Positions 1 through 8,059 of a DNA stretch of 64,000 bases are shown piece after piece. Made by a program: the position numbers and the translations under genes. The DNA is taken from NCBI GenBank assembly GCA_044223995.1, contig JBGALE010000007.1:62001-126000 (forward strand). Direction: 5' to 3'. The notes under the pieces were generated by a model that did not search any database, was not told the DNA's origin, and worked only from the letters and a program-made list of their open reading frames with translations. The stretch is from JACMLD01 sp044223995. Lineage in GTDB: Bacteria > Bacteroidota > Bacteroidia > Chitinophagales > Chitinophagaceae. The stretch's first letter is position 1; the number at the start of each line of letters is the position of its first letter.

Positions 1-66
1 GATGATTTTGGTCATAATTAACATTTTAAAGCAGGGATTATTATCCAATCCATTCATGACAGATTT

Positions 67-744
67 TTATCCGGATATTAAGTCTAACTGATAAGCAGCT
101 TTTACAAGCCCTACCGTATTTTTAACCTGTAATTTATGGATCAGGTTTTGCCGGTGCGAATCGATCGTTCTTTTGGCTACAAAAAGTTTTTTCGCAATCT
201 CTTCATTGGTCATTTCCATAGCAATCATCCGAAGCACTTCAATTTCCCTGCGTGTCAACAATTGTTTTGCTTTATCAATTTTTATCGTACTGTCACCTGC
301 AGCATCAATCAGTTTTACGGCTACTTCGCTGCAGTAATAAACTTTACCGGAAAGTATTGTTTTAATTGCTTTAAGCATTTCAGCAGGTTCAATACTTTTT
401 AATACATATCCTTTTGCACCCGCATCAATCATACTCTGTATATAGGCCAGTTCATCGTAGCTGCTTAATACGAGTATTTTAGCCATAGGTTTAAATCTCA
501 AAATGCGGTATACCACTTCTGCTCCCGAAAGTCCAGGCAAACGATAATCTATTATGATCAGTTCAAAATTTGCCTTACTGATCTTAACCAAAGCGGATTC
601 GGCAGTTTCAGCATCAACAACTTTGAAGGGCATCCATCTATTTAATGACTGCAGCATGAGTTTAAGTCCATCCCTTACCATTTTATGGTCATCAATAACC
701 AATACATTTATAAAAGCAGCTTCTCTTAAATTTATTTTTTTCAT
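67..744 (-). CDS. LuxR/NarL-family response regulator
   Basis: DNA-binding response regulator of 225 residues. The receiver domain spans about residues 14-130, with the acidic pair D18/D19, the probable phospho-acceptor D66 in IIIDYRLPG, and the conserved K116 in YVLK. A GerE/LuxR-type helix-turn-helix covers about 160-222 (LTRREIEVLRMIA, then KRTIDSHRQNLIHKL). The start codon overlaps the stop of the upstream sensor kinase by 4 bp (ATGA), so the two are translationally coupled and form a cognate pair. The kinase is the HisKA_3 type, which normally partners NarL-type regulators. No target promoter can be named. The divergent aminotransferase-fusion gene starting 157 bp beyond the operon is the obvious candidate by position only. 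Confidence 0.93.
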   Translation of the reverse strand: MKKINLREAAFINVLVIDDHKMVRDGLKLMLQSLNRWMPFKVVDAETAESALVKISKANFELIIIDYRLPGLSGAEVVYRILRFKPMAKILVLSSYDELAYIQSMIDAGAKGYVLKSIEPAEMLKAIKTILSGKVYYCSEVAVKLIDAAGDSTIKIDKAKQLLTRREIEVLRMIAMEMTNEEIAKKLFVAKRTIDSHRQNLIHKLQVKNTVGLVKAAYQLDLISG

Positions 745-1892
745 AGTTCTCTGTTTGTGACAGGAATCGCAATTTTATAACGTGTACCCTTACTGATCAC
801 GCTACTGATCTTTAATTTACCATCGTGTGATTTTACCCTGGAGTGCACATTCTGCAGGCCCATTCCTTTGCCGGCATGTAGGGGATCAAACCCACAGCCA
901 TTGTCTGCCAGTTGTAAATTAAGCTGATGCCTGCTGTAAGTAAATACAATCTGAATCCTACTGGCTTTTCCATGTTTAATAGCATTGGTAATAAATTCCT
1001 GTACCACCCTGTACAAATCAATTTTTAATTCAGCAGACATTTCCGGTAACAAGGTATTTTGCCTGATGACAAAATTTATTTTTTTACAAAAAAGTGAGTA
1101 ATGACAAAATTCCTTTACAGCTTTTACCAACCCAAATTCAGCCAGTGTTCCCGGCATAAGGTTAAAGCAGATATTTCTCATGTCTGCTATTACTGCACCC
1201 ATGGCTTTACTTGATTGATTCAAAATATCCTTATTCGCTTTATTCTTTGTGACCTCTGCGGTGGAACTTACATAAAACTTGATGGCTGACAATTGCTGGC
1301 TAAGGCTGTCATGCAAATCCTGGGCTAGGCGGTGCCGCTCTTTTTCCTGTGTATCGATAATTGCCCGGATTATCAGGTTCTCTGTTTTCACCCTGAAAGT
1401 AATGTCACTTGCGGTTAATAAAACCAGTGGTTTTTTATTTTCATCCTTAAAATTGGAAACATTGATTCTAACGTGAATGGCTGTCCCATTTTTAGTAAAC
1501 AGTATACTATCGCTGGAAACAGGTTCATCCGTTTGTTTTAACTGTCTGGAGATATTCCTGAAACAGGCCATGCTACCTTTCATCAATACGGAGACAGATT
1601 GACCGTACAAAGCGCCTCTTTCATAACCCAATTGTTGTTCTGCTGCCTGGTTAAGGTCGCGGATCAGACCCGCCGGCGTGATAATTAAAACCATATCAGA
1701 AACCGCATGAAATATTTTATTGAAATAATCACGGGAGATGGTAATCGCCTTGAGGTCTTCGCCAAGCATATTAATACCATTGATTATGGCATCCACCTCA
1801 TCTAATTTTTCAGATATCGTCAGCCCCCCATCAAAATGTCCTTTTGAATATTCACTCAATCGGTAATTGATCTCATTTAATCGCTTATCCAT
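741..1892 (-). CDS. PAS-domain sensor histidine kinase (HisKA_3 type)
   Basis: Cytoplasmic sensor kinase with no membrane segment. Numbering from the longest possible frame (405 residues, start at 1958): a PAS domain at about 78-190, the HisKA_3 dimerisation helix with phospho-acceptor H216 in LAQDLHDSLS, and an HATPase domain with N325 of the N box, DNGCGF (352-357) and GKGMGL (363-368). I prefer the ATG at 1892 (MDKRLNEI, 383 residues), because the longer start would overlap the upstream gene by about 50 bp whereas 1892 lies 17 bp after its stop. It is the second gene of a three-gene operon and is coupled by ATGA to the response regulator. Lack of a sensor membrane domain suggests a cytoplasmic signal, perhaps relayed by the STAS-like protein upstream. 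Confidence 0.9.
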   Translation of the reverse strand: MDKRLNEINYRLSEYSKGHFDGGLTISEKLDEVDAIINGINMLGEDLKAITISRDYFNKIFHAVSDMVLIITPAGLIRDLNQAAEQQLGYERGALYGQSVSVLMKGSMACFRNISRQLKQTDEPVSSDSILFTKNGTAIHVRINVSNFKDENKKPLVLLTASDITFRVKTENLIIRAIIDTQEKERHRLAQDLHDSLSQQLSAIKFYVSSTAEVTKNKANKDILNQSSKAMGAVIADMRNICFNLMPGTLAEFGLVKAVKEFCHYSLFCKKINFVIRQNTLLPEMSAELKIDLYRVVQEFITNAIKHGKASRIQIVFTYSRHQLNLQLADNGCGFDPLHAGKGMGLQNVHSRVKSHDGKLKISSVISKGTRYKIAIPVTNREL

Positions 1893-1908
1893 AAAATAAG
1901 CATTTCTT

Positions 1909-2283
1909 TTATGTAATAAACTGTTGTAGCCATTTTTCAGCATCAATAGTGTTCGCAAATATTTTTACTGGTATAGTAGCCTGATTTACGGCAAGGAAAA
2001 AATTACCCAGAAAACTGGAGAACAGCGAATCTACCACAATTGCCGAGGCAGATAATCCAACTGTTGCTTCCGGCGAAGCAAGGTATTGCCTTGCCTCTCT
2101 GTTTATACTAATCACTCCCTGACTAATGATCAGCGTGGCAAATTTTTCTGTCCCTGTAAAAGTTTGGCGGGCACTCACTATCTCTTTGGCAACTTCCAGA
2201 TCTATTCGAAGGTTCTTCTTATAAGTGCCTACTAAAATTTTATTTTTTATACAGAGATGAACATATGGTGTATCCAGCTCCAT
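1909..2283 (-). CDS. STAS/SEC14-like small protein (DUF7793-type)
   Basis: A 124-residue soluble protein, first gene of the signalling operon. The alternating strand/helix pattern with LVGTYKKNLRIDLEVAKEIVSAR and ATLIISQGVISINREARQYLAS resembles the small STAS/SEC14-like family common beside Bacteroidota sensor kinases. No catalytic residues or membrane segments are visible. It ends 17 bp before the preferred kinase start. A role as a partner or ligand-binding modulator of the kinase is inferred from position only. The ATG at 2283 is the only sensible start, since non-coding AT-rich DNA precedes it. Confidence 0.7.
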   Translation of the reverse strand: MELDTPYVHLCIKNKILVGTYKKNLRIDLEVAKEIVSARQTFTGTEKFATLIISQGVISINREARQYLASPEATVGLSASAIVVDSLFSSFLGNFFLAVNQATIPVKIFANTIDAEKWLQQFIT

Positions 2284-2440
2284 AGTATAAAATTACCCAT
2301 ATATTTCGAAAAAATAATACGTCTTTATACGTAGAAAATAACTTTAGAATTTTTACCACAAAACCAGTTTTAAACCGCAGGAACCCCGCTATAAAATTTT
2401 TCAAGTTTGAGAAAAATTTTTAACCATCAACAGAAACGAT

Positions 2441-4909
2441 ATGAGCAAGCACCATTCCTTCCACGACACAGTTGATCAAATTGTAACTTATGGTATTGAC
2501 AAAGGCATTCTTCACCTGTATACGGGCAGCAAAAATTTTGACCGCACGGTAATCATGGTCAACGACAAGCCTATCATCAATTTCGGCAGTTGCAGTTATC
2601 TCGGCCTCGAATTTGATCCAAGAGTTAAAACAGCTGCCTGCGAAGCAATTAAGCAATACGGCACCCAGTTTTCTGCATCGAGAGCTTATATATCCCTTGG
2701 ATTATATGGGGAACTGGAGCATCTGCTGGAGAAAATATTTGAATCCAAAGTAGTTATAGTGCCCACCACCACGCTTGGGCATATAGCCAATATTCCGGTT
2801 TTGGTAGAGGATGACCATGCTGTAATTATGGATCAACAGGTTCATAATTCCGTACAAACAGCCGTTAACCTGGTTAAAGCCTCAGGCGTGCATGTTGAGA
2901 TTGTAAGACATAACAGAATGGACTTGCTGGAAGAAAGAATAAAAGTATTGCGGCATAAATACAAGAAAATATGGTACATGGCGGATGGCATTTATTCTAT
3001 GTTTGGAGATTGCAGCCCGGTAGACAGAATTTTTGAAATGATGGATCAATACCCAGAGCTACACTACTATGTTGATGATGCGCACGGCATGAGTATCCAT
3101 GGACCCAACGGAAGAGGTTTTGTTTTAAGTAAGCATAGCATTCATCCAAAAATGGCTTTGGTGACCTCATTAAATAAAGCCTTTGCATCAGGTGGCGGTG
3201 CGCTGATTTTTGGAGACCCAGAACTGGCCAGAAAAGTAGGTACAGTGGGTGGCCCATTATTAAGTTCAGGACCTATGCAGCCTTCAGGGCTGGGCGCTGC
3301 AATCGCTGTTTCAAAGATCCATCTTAGTAATGAAATAACCGAAATGCAGGCTGCATTGCAGGAGAATATCCGTTATACCAAACTACTGTTAGACCAATAT
3401 AAACTTCCTGTGGTTTCCGAGACCGGTGCAGCTATTTTCTTTATAGGTGTTAGTCTCCCCAAATTAGGACATAAAATAGTACAACAAATGCTTGATAAAG
3501 GTTTTTATGTAAATCTTGGAGTATTCCCCACTGTTCCCATGAAACAAACCGGCATAAGATTTACTATTACCAGGCTGCATACAAAAGAAGAAATCCAACA
3601 AATGATTGCCAGCCTTGCAGTAATACTCCCGGCAGCCATGAATGAAGAAGGCATTACACTAACAGATATCTATAAAGCATTTAAGTTAACTGTGCCTGAA
3701 CTAAGCTTAATGACAACTTCCATTGAAAAAGAAAAAACACTAGTTCCTTCATTGAAACTGGAGCATTATGCCAGTATAAAAAATATTGAAAAGAAAGAAT
3801 GGGATGTATTATTTGAAGGGAAAGGAAGTTTTGACTGGGAGGGCATAAAAATATTAGAAGACGTTTTTAAAAACAATGCATTACCGGAAGACAACTGGAA
3901 TTTTGATTATTTAATTGTAAAAGATCACGAGAACAATCCAGTAGTTGCAACATTTCTCACTTCCGGTTTATGGAAAGATGATATGTTATCTGCAGCCGGC
4001 ATCTCCGCACAAATAGAAAACCGAAGAAAAGACAATCCGTATTATTTAACCAGTAAAGTGCTTTGCAGCGGTTCGTTACTTACAGAAGGAGAACATTTGT
4101 TTATCAATTATAAATCCCCGCTATGGAAAAAAGGAATGCAACTGGTATTTAAAAGAATTTACAATTTACAGGATTATTACAAAGCTGAACATATAGTTCT
4201 CAGGGATTTTCATGGTATACACGAAGAGCTGGATAGCCTTATGGTAGACAATGGATTTTTCAGAATACAGATGCCGGACTCATTTGTAATCCCATCACTG
4301 AACTGGAATACTCCACAAGATTTGTATGAATCACTCTCACTAAATAGCCGTAATCATTTACGCAAAAAAGTGTTGCGGCACAGTCATGTATTTGAAGTAG
4401 AAGTAATCAATGTATCCAGCTGGCAGGAGGAGATAGAACACTGGTATGATTTATATCAAAACGTAAAAGAAAAAAGCCTTGAGTTAAATACTTTTTCTTT
4501 GCCTTTTAAATTATTCCGGCAACTGGCCTTAGATGAAAACTGGGAAACCTTACAATTAACACTCCGAGACCAAAACAGTAGCAATGAAAAGAAACCCTGC
4601 TGTGTAGTATTCAGTTATAAATCGGCCAGCACTTATGTTCCGATGATCATAGGCATAGACTATACCCATAACCATGAATTTGGCATATACCGTCAGGCAC
4701 TTTACCAGATTGTAGTGAGAGCCAGAAAAACAGGCAAACAGAAAATCTTACTCGGATTTTCTGCCGGAATAGAAAAACAAAAATTGGGCGCAGTAGCTAT
4801 AAAAACATATGCATATATGCATACCACAGACAGCTTTAACATGGAAGAATTGAATGCCTATTCGATACTTGATAATACCACCAAATTACCCGTTAAAATA
4901 CTTAGTTAG
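2441..4909 (+). CDS. Fused alpha-oxoamine synthase / GNAT acyltransferase
   Basis: An 822-residue two-domain protein. Residues about 1-410 are a PLP-dependent alpha-oxoamine synthase (the KBL, BioF, SPT and CqsA superfamily). Visible landmarks are NFGSCSYLGLE (47-57), the VDDAHGMS segment around D212/H215, and the Schiff-base K246 in TSLNKAFASGGG. Such enzymes condense an amino acid with an acyl-CoA and release CO2. Residues about 430-822 look like a BioF2/FemAB-type GNAT, with LNSRNHLRKKVLRHS near 625 and ending in IGIDYTHNHEFGIYRQALYQ and LLGFSAG. The product could be an N-acylated sphingoid- or capnine-like lipid or a signal molecule. The sequence does not fix the amino-acid substrate. The gene stands alone on its strand, diverging from the kinase operon and followed by two AraC regulators. 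Confidence 0.82.
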   Translation: MSKHHSFHDTVDQIVTYGIDKGILHLYTGSKNFDRTVIMVNDKPIINFGSCSYLGLEFDPRVKTAACEAIKQYGTQFSASRAYISLGLYGELEHLLEKIFESKVVIVPTTTLGHIANIPVLVEDDHAVIMDQQVHNSVQTAVNLVKASGVHVEIVRHNRMDLLEERIKVLRHKYKKIWYMADGIYSMFGDCSPVDRIFEMMDQYPELHYYVDDAHGMSIHGPNGRGFVLSKHSIHPKMALVTSLNKAFASGGGALIFGDPELARKVGTVGGPLLSSGPMQPSGLGAAIAVSKIHLSNEITEMQAALQENIRYTKLLLDQYKLPVVSETGAAIFFIGVSLPKLGHKIVQQMLDKGFYVNLGVFPTVPMKQTGIRFTITRLHTKEEIQQMIASLAVILPAAMNEEGITLTDIYKAFKLTVPELSLMTTSIEKEKTLVPSLKLEHYASIKNIEKKEWDVLFEGKGSFDWEGIKILEDVFKNNALPEDNWNFDYLIVKDHENNPVVATFLTSGLWKDDMLSAAGISAQIENRRKDNPYYLTSKVLCSGSLLTEGEHLFINYKSPLWKKGMQLVFKRIYNLQDYYKAEHIVLRDFHGIHEELDSLMVDNGFFRIQMPDSFVIPSLNWNTPQDLYESLSLNSRNHLRKKVLRHSHVFEVEVINVSSWQEEIEHWYDLYQNVKEKSLELNTFSLPFKLFRQLALDENWETLQLTLRDQNSSNEKKPCCVVFSYKSASTYVPMIIGIDYTHNHEFGIYRQALYQIVVRARKTGKQKILLGFSAGIEKQKLGAVAIKTYAYMHTTDSFNMEELNAYSILDNTTKLPVKILS

Positions 4910-4983
4910 AAAAACATGCTAACTAAAAATAAAATCAGTTTAAAACAGGATTAATTCAACGATACTAATCCGCAAGTTTGAGT

Positions 4984-5367
4984 ATGGAATCAAGCGAATC
5001 AATACAAGAAGTACAAACACATCCCACTGCTCTTACCAGGCCTGTGTATACAGCTTATCATATTATCAATGCAGATATCAGCAACCATATCGTTGTAAAG
5101 CAATTAGCCAAACAGTCCGGCACTAATGAATGCCTGCTGAAAAAGGGATTCAGGGAGTTATTCAATACTTCAATTTACCAGTACCTGTTGCAATGCAGAA
5201 TGAAAAAAGCATACGAGTTGTTACACAACTCCTCACTCAAACAAAAAGACATTGCAGCCGAATGTGGTTATGAAACCTTGGCAGGCTTTGTAACAGCCTT
5301 TCGAAAACATTTCGGCAAGCCACCCGGGGAGTTAAGAAAATTTCATCTGAATAATATATGCAATTGA
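4984..5367 (+). CDS. One-domain AraC-type regulator (first of two)
   Basis: A protein of about 127 residues that is essentially only an AraC/XylS DNA-binding domain. The two helix-turn-helix units are VVKQLAKQSGTNECLLKKGFRELF and KQKDIAAECGYETLAGFVTAFRKHFGKPPGELR. There is no cupin or ligand-binding N-terminal domain. The ATG at 4984 is preferred over the in-frame TTG two codons upstream. It lies 74 bp after the fusion enzyme and 18 bp before a second, related AraC-type protein, so the two may be transcribed together. Single-domain AraC proteins of this type often precede MauE genes in Bacteroidota, and the same order is seen here. Confidence 0.85.
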   Translation: MESSESIQEVQTHPTALTRPVYTAYHIINADISNHIVVKQLAKQSGTNECLLKKGFRELFNTSIYQYLLQCRMKKAYELLHNSSLKQKDIAAECGYETLAGFVTAFRKHFGKPPGELRKFHLNNICN

Positions 5368-5385
5368 TTATTTAATCCATCTTGT

Positions 5386-5730
5386 ATGGCGTTATCAACC
5401 TATGATATGGAATGCCTGCAAAAAGCGAAAGCGTTGATTGAAAAAGACCTGAGTCGTCATCTTCCCATCGCCGAAATAGCCGCCGCATCGGGCATTGGGT
5501 GCACCAAATTAAAACGAGGATTTAAGGAACAATTCGGTTATCCTGTCTTTGTTTATCTGCGCAGGCAACGGATGCAATATGCAGCCAGCCTGTTAACTGA
5601 TACCAATAAGACCATCAAGCAAATTGCAAAGGCTACCGGTTTCCAATATGCGAGCAATTTTACAACAGCTTTTACTTCTTTTCATCATATCGCCCCTGCT
5701 CTCTACCGGCAAACTAAAGATAAAAAATAA
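5386..5730 (+). CDS. One-domain AraC-type regulator (second of two)
   Basis: A 114-residue AraC/XylS-type DNA-binding domain. HTH 1 is LPIAEIAAASGIGCTKLKRGF and HTH 2 is TIKQIAKATGFQYASNFTTAF, followed by the HHIAPALYR stretch typical of the family end. It is related to, but clearly diverged from, the preceding gene, consistent with an old tandem duplication. No effector domain is present, so regulation must come from abundance, partner proteins or DNA-level competition. It ends 59 bp before the MauE-type gene. I infer it controls the MauE/DUF6520 and SusCD cassette, but no operator can be identified. Confidence 0.85.
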   Translation: MALSTYDMECLQKAKALIEKDLSRHLPIAEIAAASGIGCTKLKRGFKEQFGYPVFVYLRRQRMQYAASLLTDTNKTIKQIAKATGFQYASNFTTAFTSFHHIAPALYRQTKDKK

Positions 5731-5789
5731 AACCCATTTGCATAATCATTGCGACCAGCATAATAATTTTTGTATTGGAGCTTTACAAT

Positions 5790-6218
5790 ATGCAAATAAG
5801 CAATTATAAATGGGTAAGAGAATTAGGCTGTTTCCTTCTGGTATTATTATTTATGTATACGGGCACCAGTAAGTTGATCGGATACCAGTTGTTCCGGGAG
5901 CAGCTTAGCCAGGTCAGTTATTTAAAAGCTTTTCCTCAACCCTTATCCATACTACTGCCGATTTTAGAATTAACCGCAGGATTAACGATCATATTCAAGC
6001 CGACTCAAAAATACGGTCTGTATGCTGCTGCTATACTGATGACTTTATTTACGTTTTATGTTGCACTGATGTTATTATCAGACAGCACAAAACTACCCTG
6101 CAGTTGTGGAGGTGTAATCAAAACGATGAGCTGGAAGCAACATCTGTATTTCAATATTTTCTTTATGGTGCTGGCATGGTTTACAATAAAAATACGGGTA
6201 TCCGAAAAAAGGGAGTAA
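5790..6218 (+). CDS. MauE/DoxX-family redox-associated membrane protein
   Basis: A 142-residue integral membrane protein from the ATG at 5790 (an in-frame TTG at 5775 is less likely). Four hydrophobic segments are visible at about 12-31, 50-69, 76-97 and 118-135. The family hallmark MYTGTSKL is near residue 22, and a conserved CSCGG motif (C104, C106) sits in a loop after the third segment. MauE-type proteins work with a thioredoxin-like partner (MauD) in forming disulfides in periplasmic proteins. Here the plausible partner is the TlpA-type protein encoded at 11.3-12.5 kb, and the plausible client is the adjacent two-cysteine DUF6520 protein. The partner assignments are inference. Confidence 0.82.
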   Translation: MQISNYKWVRELGCFLLVLLFMYTGTSKLIGYQLFREQLSQVSYLKAFPQPLSILLPILELTAGLTIIFKPTQKYGLYAAAILMTLFTFYVALMLLSDSTKLPCSCGGVIKTMSWKQHLYFNIFFMVLAWFTIKIRVSEKRE

Positions 6219-6314
6219 GCTGAAAACCTATAAAAGAGTAAGCAATATTATCAACCGAAAAAACTGTCCCAGGACAGCACGGGCAACATTTTTTCATCAC
6301 AAAAATTTATCATT

Positions 6315-6620
6315 ATGAAACGTTTTAAATTTCCTGTTTTACTGCTGGCGATGGGTATTGCCATCTTTGGCGCCATGGCTGCTAATGTAAAAACAGTGGC
6401 ACCGAAAAATTTCGATGCCACTTATTATTATGTTGGAAACAATACCCTGGCACAGATGCAGGATCCCAACAACTGGTTGAACAGCGGCACGGCCTGTTCA
6501 GGGGCTAACAAACCATGCACTATTAACTGGGTTGGCACCCGGGCAGAGTTTGATACACATGTTGCAGCATTTCCTGACATCCCCACTGTTGTTAGTGAAA
6601 GTGCCACATTGAGAAATTGA
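6315..6620 (+). CDS. Small secreted two-cysteine protein, DUF6520 family
   Basis: A 101-residue precursor with a clear Sec signal peptide (MKRFKFPVLLLAMGIAIFGAM, cleavage likely after AMA at about residue 22). The mature part is about 79 residues with just two cysteines, C61 and C68, in the motif ACSGANKPC followed by TINWVG. This matches the DUF6520 family, whose members typically lie beside MauE-type genes in Bacteroidota. The cysteine spacing suits one intramolecular disulfide. No enzymatic motif is visible. It sits 96 bp after the MauE gene and is followed by a strong hairpin terminator, ending the plus-strand unit. Its biological role is unknown. Confidence 0.8.
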   Translation: MKRFKFPVLLLAMGIAIFGAMAANVKTVAPKNFDATYYYVGNNTLAQMQDPNNWLNSGTACSGANKPCTINWVGTRAEFDTHVAAFPDIPTVVSESATLRN

Positions 6621-6636
6621 CACTGTTTAATTGTTT

Positions 6637-6660
6637 AAAGGCTGCCCATGGGCAGCCTTT
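6637..6660. terminator. Intrinsic terminator between convergent units
   Basis: A perfect 24-bp palindrome (AAAGGCTGCC then CATGGGCAGCCTTT) lies 17 bp after the DUF6520 stop and 27 bp before the end of the oppositely oriented SusD gene. The stem starts in A-rich and ends in T-rich sequence on either strand, so it can probably terminate both transcripts. Confidence 0.85.
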
Positions 6661-6686
6661 ATTACGGTGGTTCAGTGGTCTGAAAA

Positions 6687-8042
6687 TTAACGGGGATTCT
6701 GTTGCATTCCTGACAACGCAATTACATCTTCCGGAATGGGTAAGGAATAACGCAAATCATTCGGTAAAAGAATATATAACTGTCCATGCACCAGACGCCT
6801 GATCGTTATTGCAGCGCCTTCTTTATTCAATCTTTTAATATCCATCCATCTTGTAAATCGCATTACCAGTTCCTTTCTCCTTTCCTGTAGAACCAGCGAT
6901 AATACAGCAGACGTTGTTGAAGCCGTCAATGGCACAAAAGTGCCCGTCTTATATCTTTTGGCAAGTAAGGTATTCAGATCATTCAGTGCACCAGTCATAT
7001 TACCGGCTCTCGCATAACATTCTGCCCTGTTCAGGTATACTTCGTCTGTTGCAATACCCGAAAACTCGCCTTCATAATTACTGTAGCTTCCTTTAAACCC
7101 TATACGATTATTTGGCAATGAAGTAAAATATACCTGCTTTCTCAGGTCGTTGTTGTCGTAGGAATTGTACAGTACTGAATCGATCTTTACATAGTAAGGA
7201 TCAATTAATGCCGCTCCAGAAAAATTATAAAAGATAGTTTCTACATTAAACCTGGGGATGGGAAAATTATCGGCAACATTCAGGCTATTGAAATCCATGA
7301 GGGCGCCAGATATTAAAATAGCAGAATCCGCATATTTTAAAGCATTCTCGTACTGGTGCATAGCAATAAACACCCTTGACAAATAAGCCCAGGCTGAAGC
7401 TTTTGAGGGCCTTGTTTTCAATATATTTTGCACAGGCAACAAACCAGCAGCACCTTTAAGGTCTGCCAATATTCGGTCATAGCACTGATGAACAGTGGAC
7501 CGAACAGATTTTTCATTAAAATCCGCAGTGAGCCGTAATGGAATTCCTAGGCCAGTACCTTCGTCTGTTACATCATATGCAGGCGACCAGCCATTGACCA
7601 ATTTGAAAAATGAAGTACCTCTCACAAATAATGCCTGTCCTTTTACATCATTCCAGCTAGTTGTATTTGCAGCCGTTTGAGTGATTTGTGGAAGAAAATC
7701 CAGCACCGTATTAGCATAATAGACCCTCCGGTAGCCCCTGCCCCAATCACAATTTGGGCCTGAGAATAAATTATCTTTTTGCCAGCTATAAATCCGCTGG
7801 TCGGTTTCATTCATACCATCATAATCATCATCAGTAAGGTAATAGTTATCCGCACTGGATTCATCCATGCCCATATCCTGCACCATGTATGGATCATAGT
7901 CGAGCAAGGCTTGCAGATCAGATAATTTTTGCGGTGTTACCAATTTGGCATCCGGCTTTACCTCCAGTTGTTTTTTGCAGGATAACATTAGCAACGATAT
8001 CAGCAAAAACATTCCTATAATTTTTATTTTATAAAAGTGCAT
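6687..8042 (-). CDS. RagB/SusD-family outer-membrane lipoprotein
   Basis: A 451-residue surface lipoprotein. It has a signal peptide with lipobox LMLSCKKQ (lipidated C22), then the SusD-like helical fold. Typical features are the N-terminal LQALLDYDPYM region, the TPR-like stretch KASAWAYLSRVFIAMHQYENALKYADSAI, and the C-terminal DEVYLNRAECYARAGNMTGALNDLN block with RRKELVMRFTRWMDIKRLN. It is on the short side for SusD proteins. It lids the SusC barrel encoded 17 bp upstream and binds the imported ligand. Because the neighbours are thioredoxin-like and MauE-like rather than glycoside hydrolases, the ligand may not be a glycan. Confidence 0.93.
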   Translation of the reverse strand: MHFYKIKIIGMFLLISLLMLSCKKQLEVKPDAKLVTPQKLSDLQALLDYDPYMVQDMGMDESSADNYYLTDDDYDGMNETDQRIYSWQKDNLFSGPNCDWGRGYRRVYYANTVLDFLPQITQTAANTTSWNDVKGQALFVRGTSFFKLVNGWSPAYDVTDEGTGLGIPLRLTADFNEKSVRSTVHQCYDRILADLKGAAGLLPVQNILKTRPSKASAWAYLSRVFIAMHQYENALKYADSAILISGALMDFNSLNVADNFPIPRFNVETIFYNFSGAALIDPYYVKIDSVLYNSYDNNDLRKQVYFTSLPNNRIGFKGSYSNYEGEFSGIATDEVYLNRAECYARAGNMTGALNDLNTLLAKRYKTGTFVPLTASTTSAVLSLVLQERRKELVMRFTRWMDIKRLNKEGAAITIRRLVHGQLYILLPNDLRYSLPIPEDVIALSGMQQNPR

Positions 8043-8059
8043 AATAAAATTTTTAATGG

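Noticed and set aside
2441..4909. Specific naming of the fusion enzyme as serine palmitoyltransferase, BioF or CqsA
   Set aside because: The conserved PLP residues are common to the whole superfamily, and no pathway genes nearby identify the substrate.
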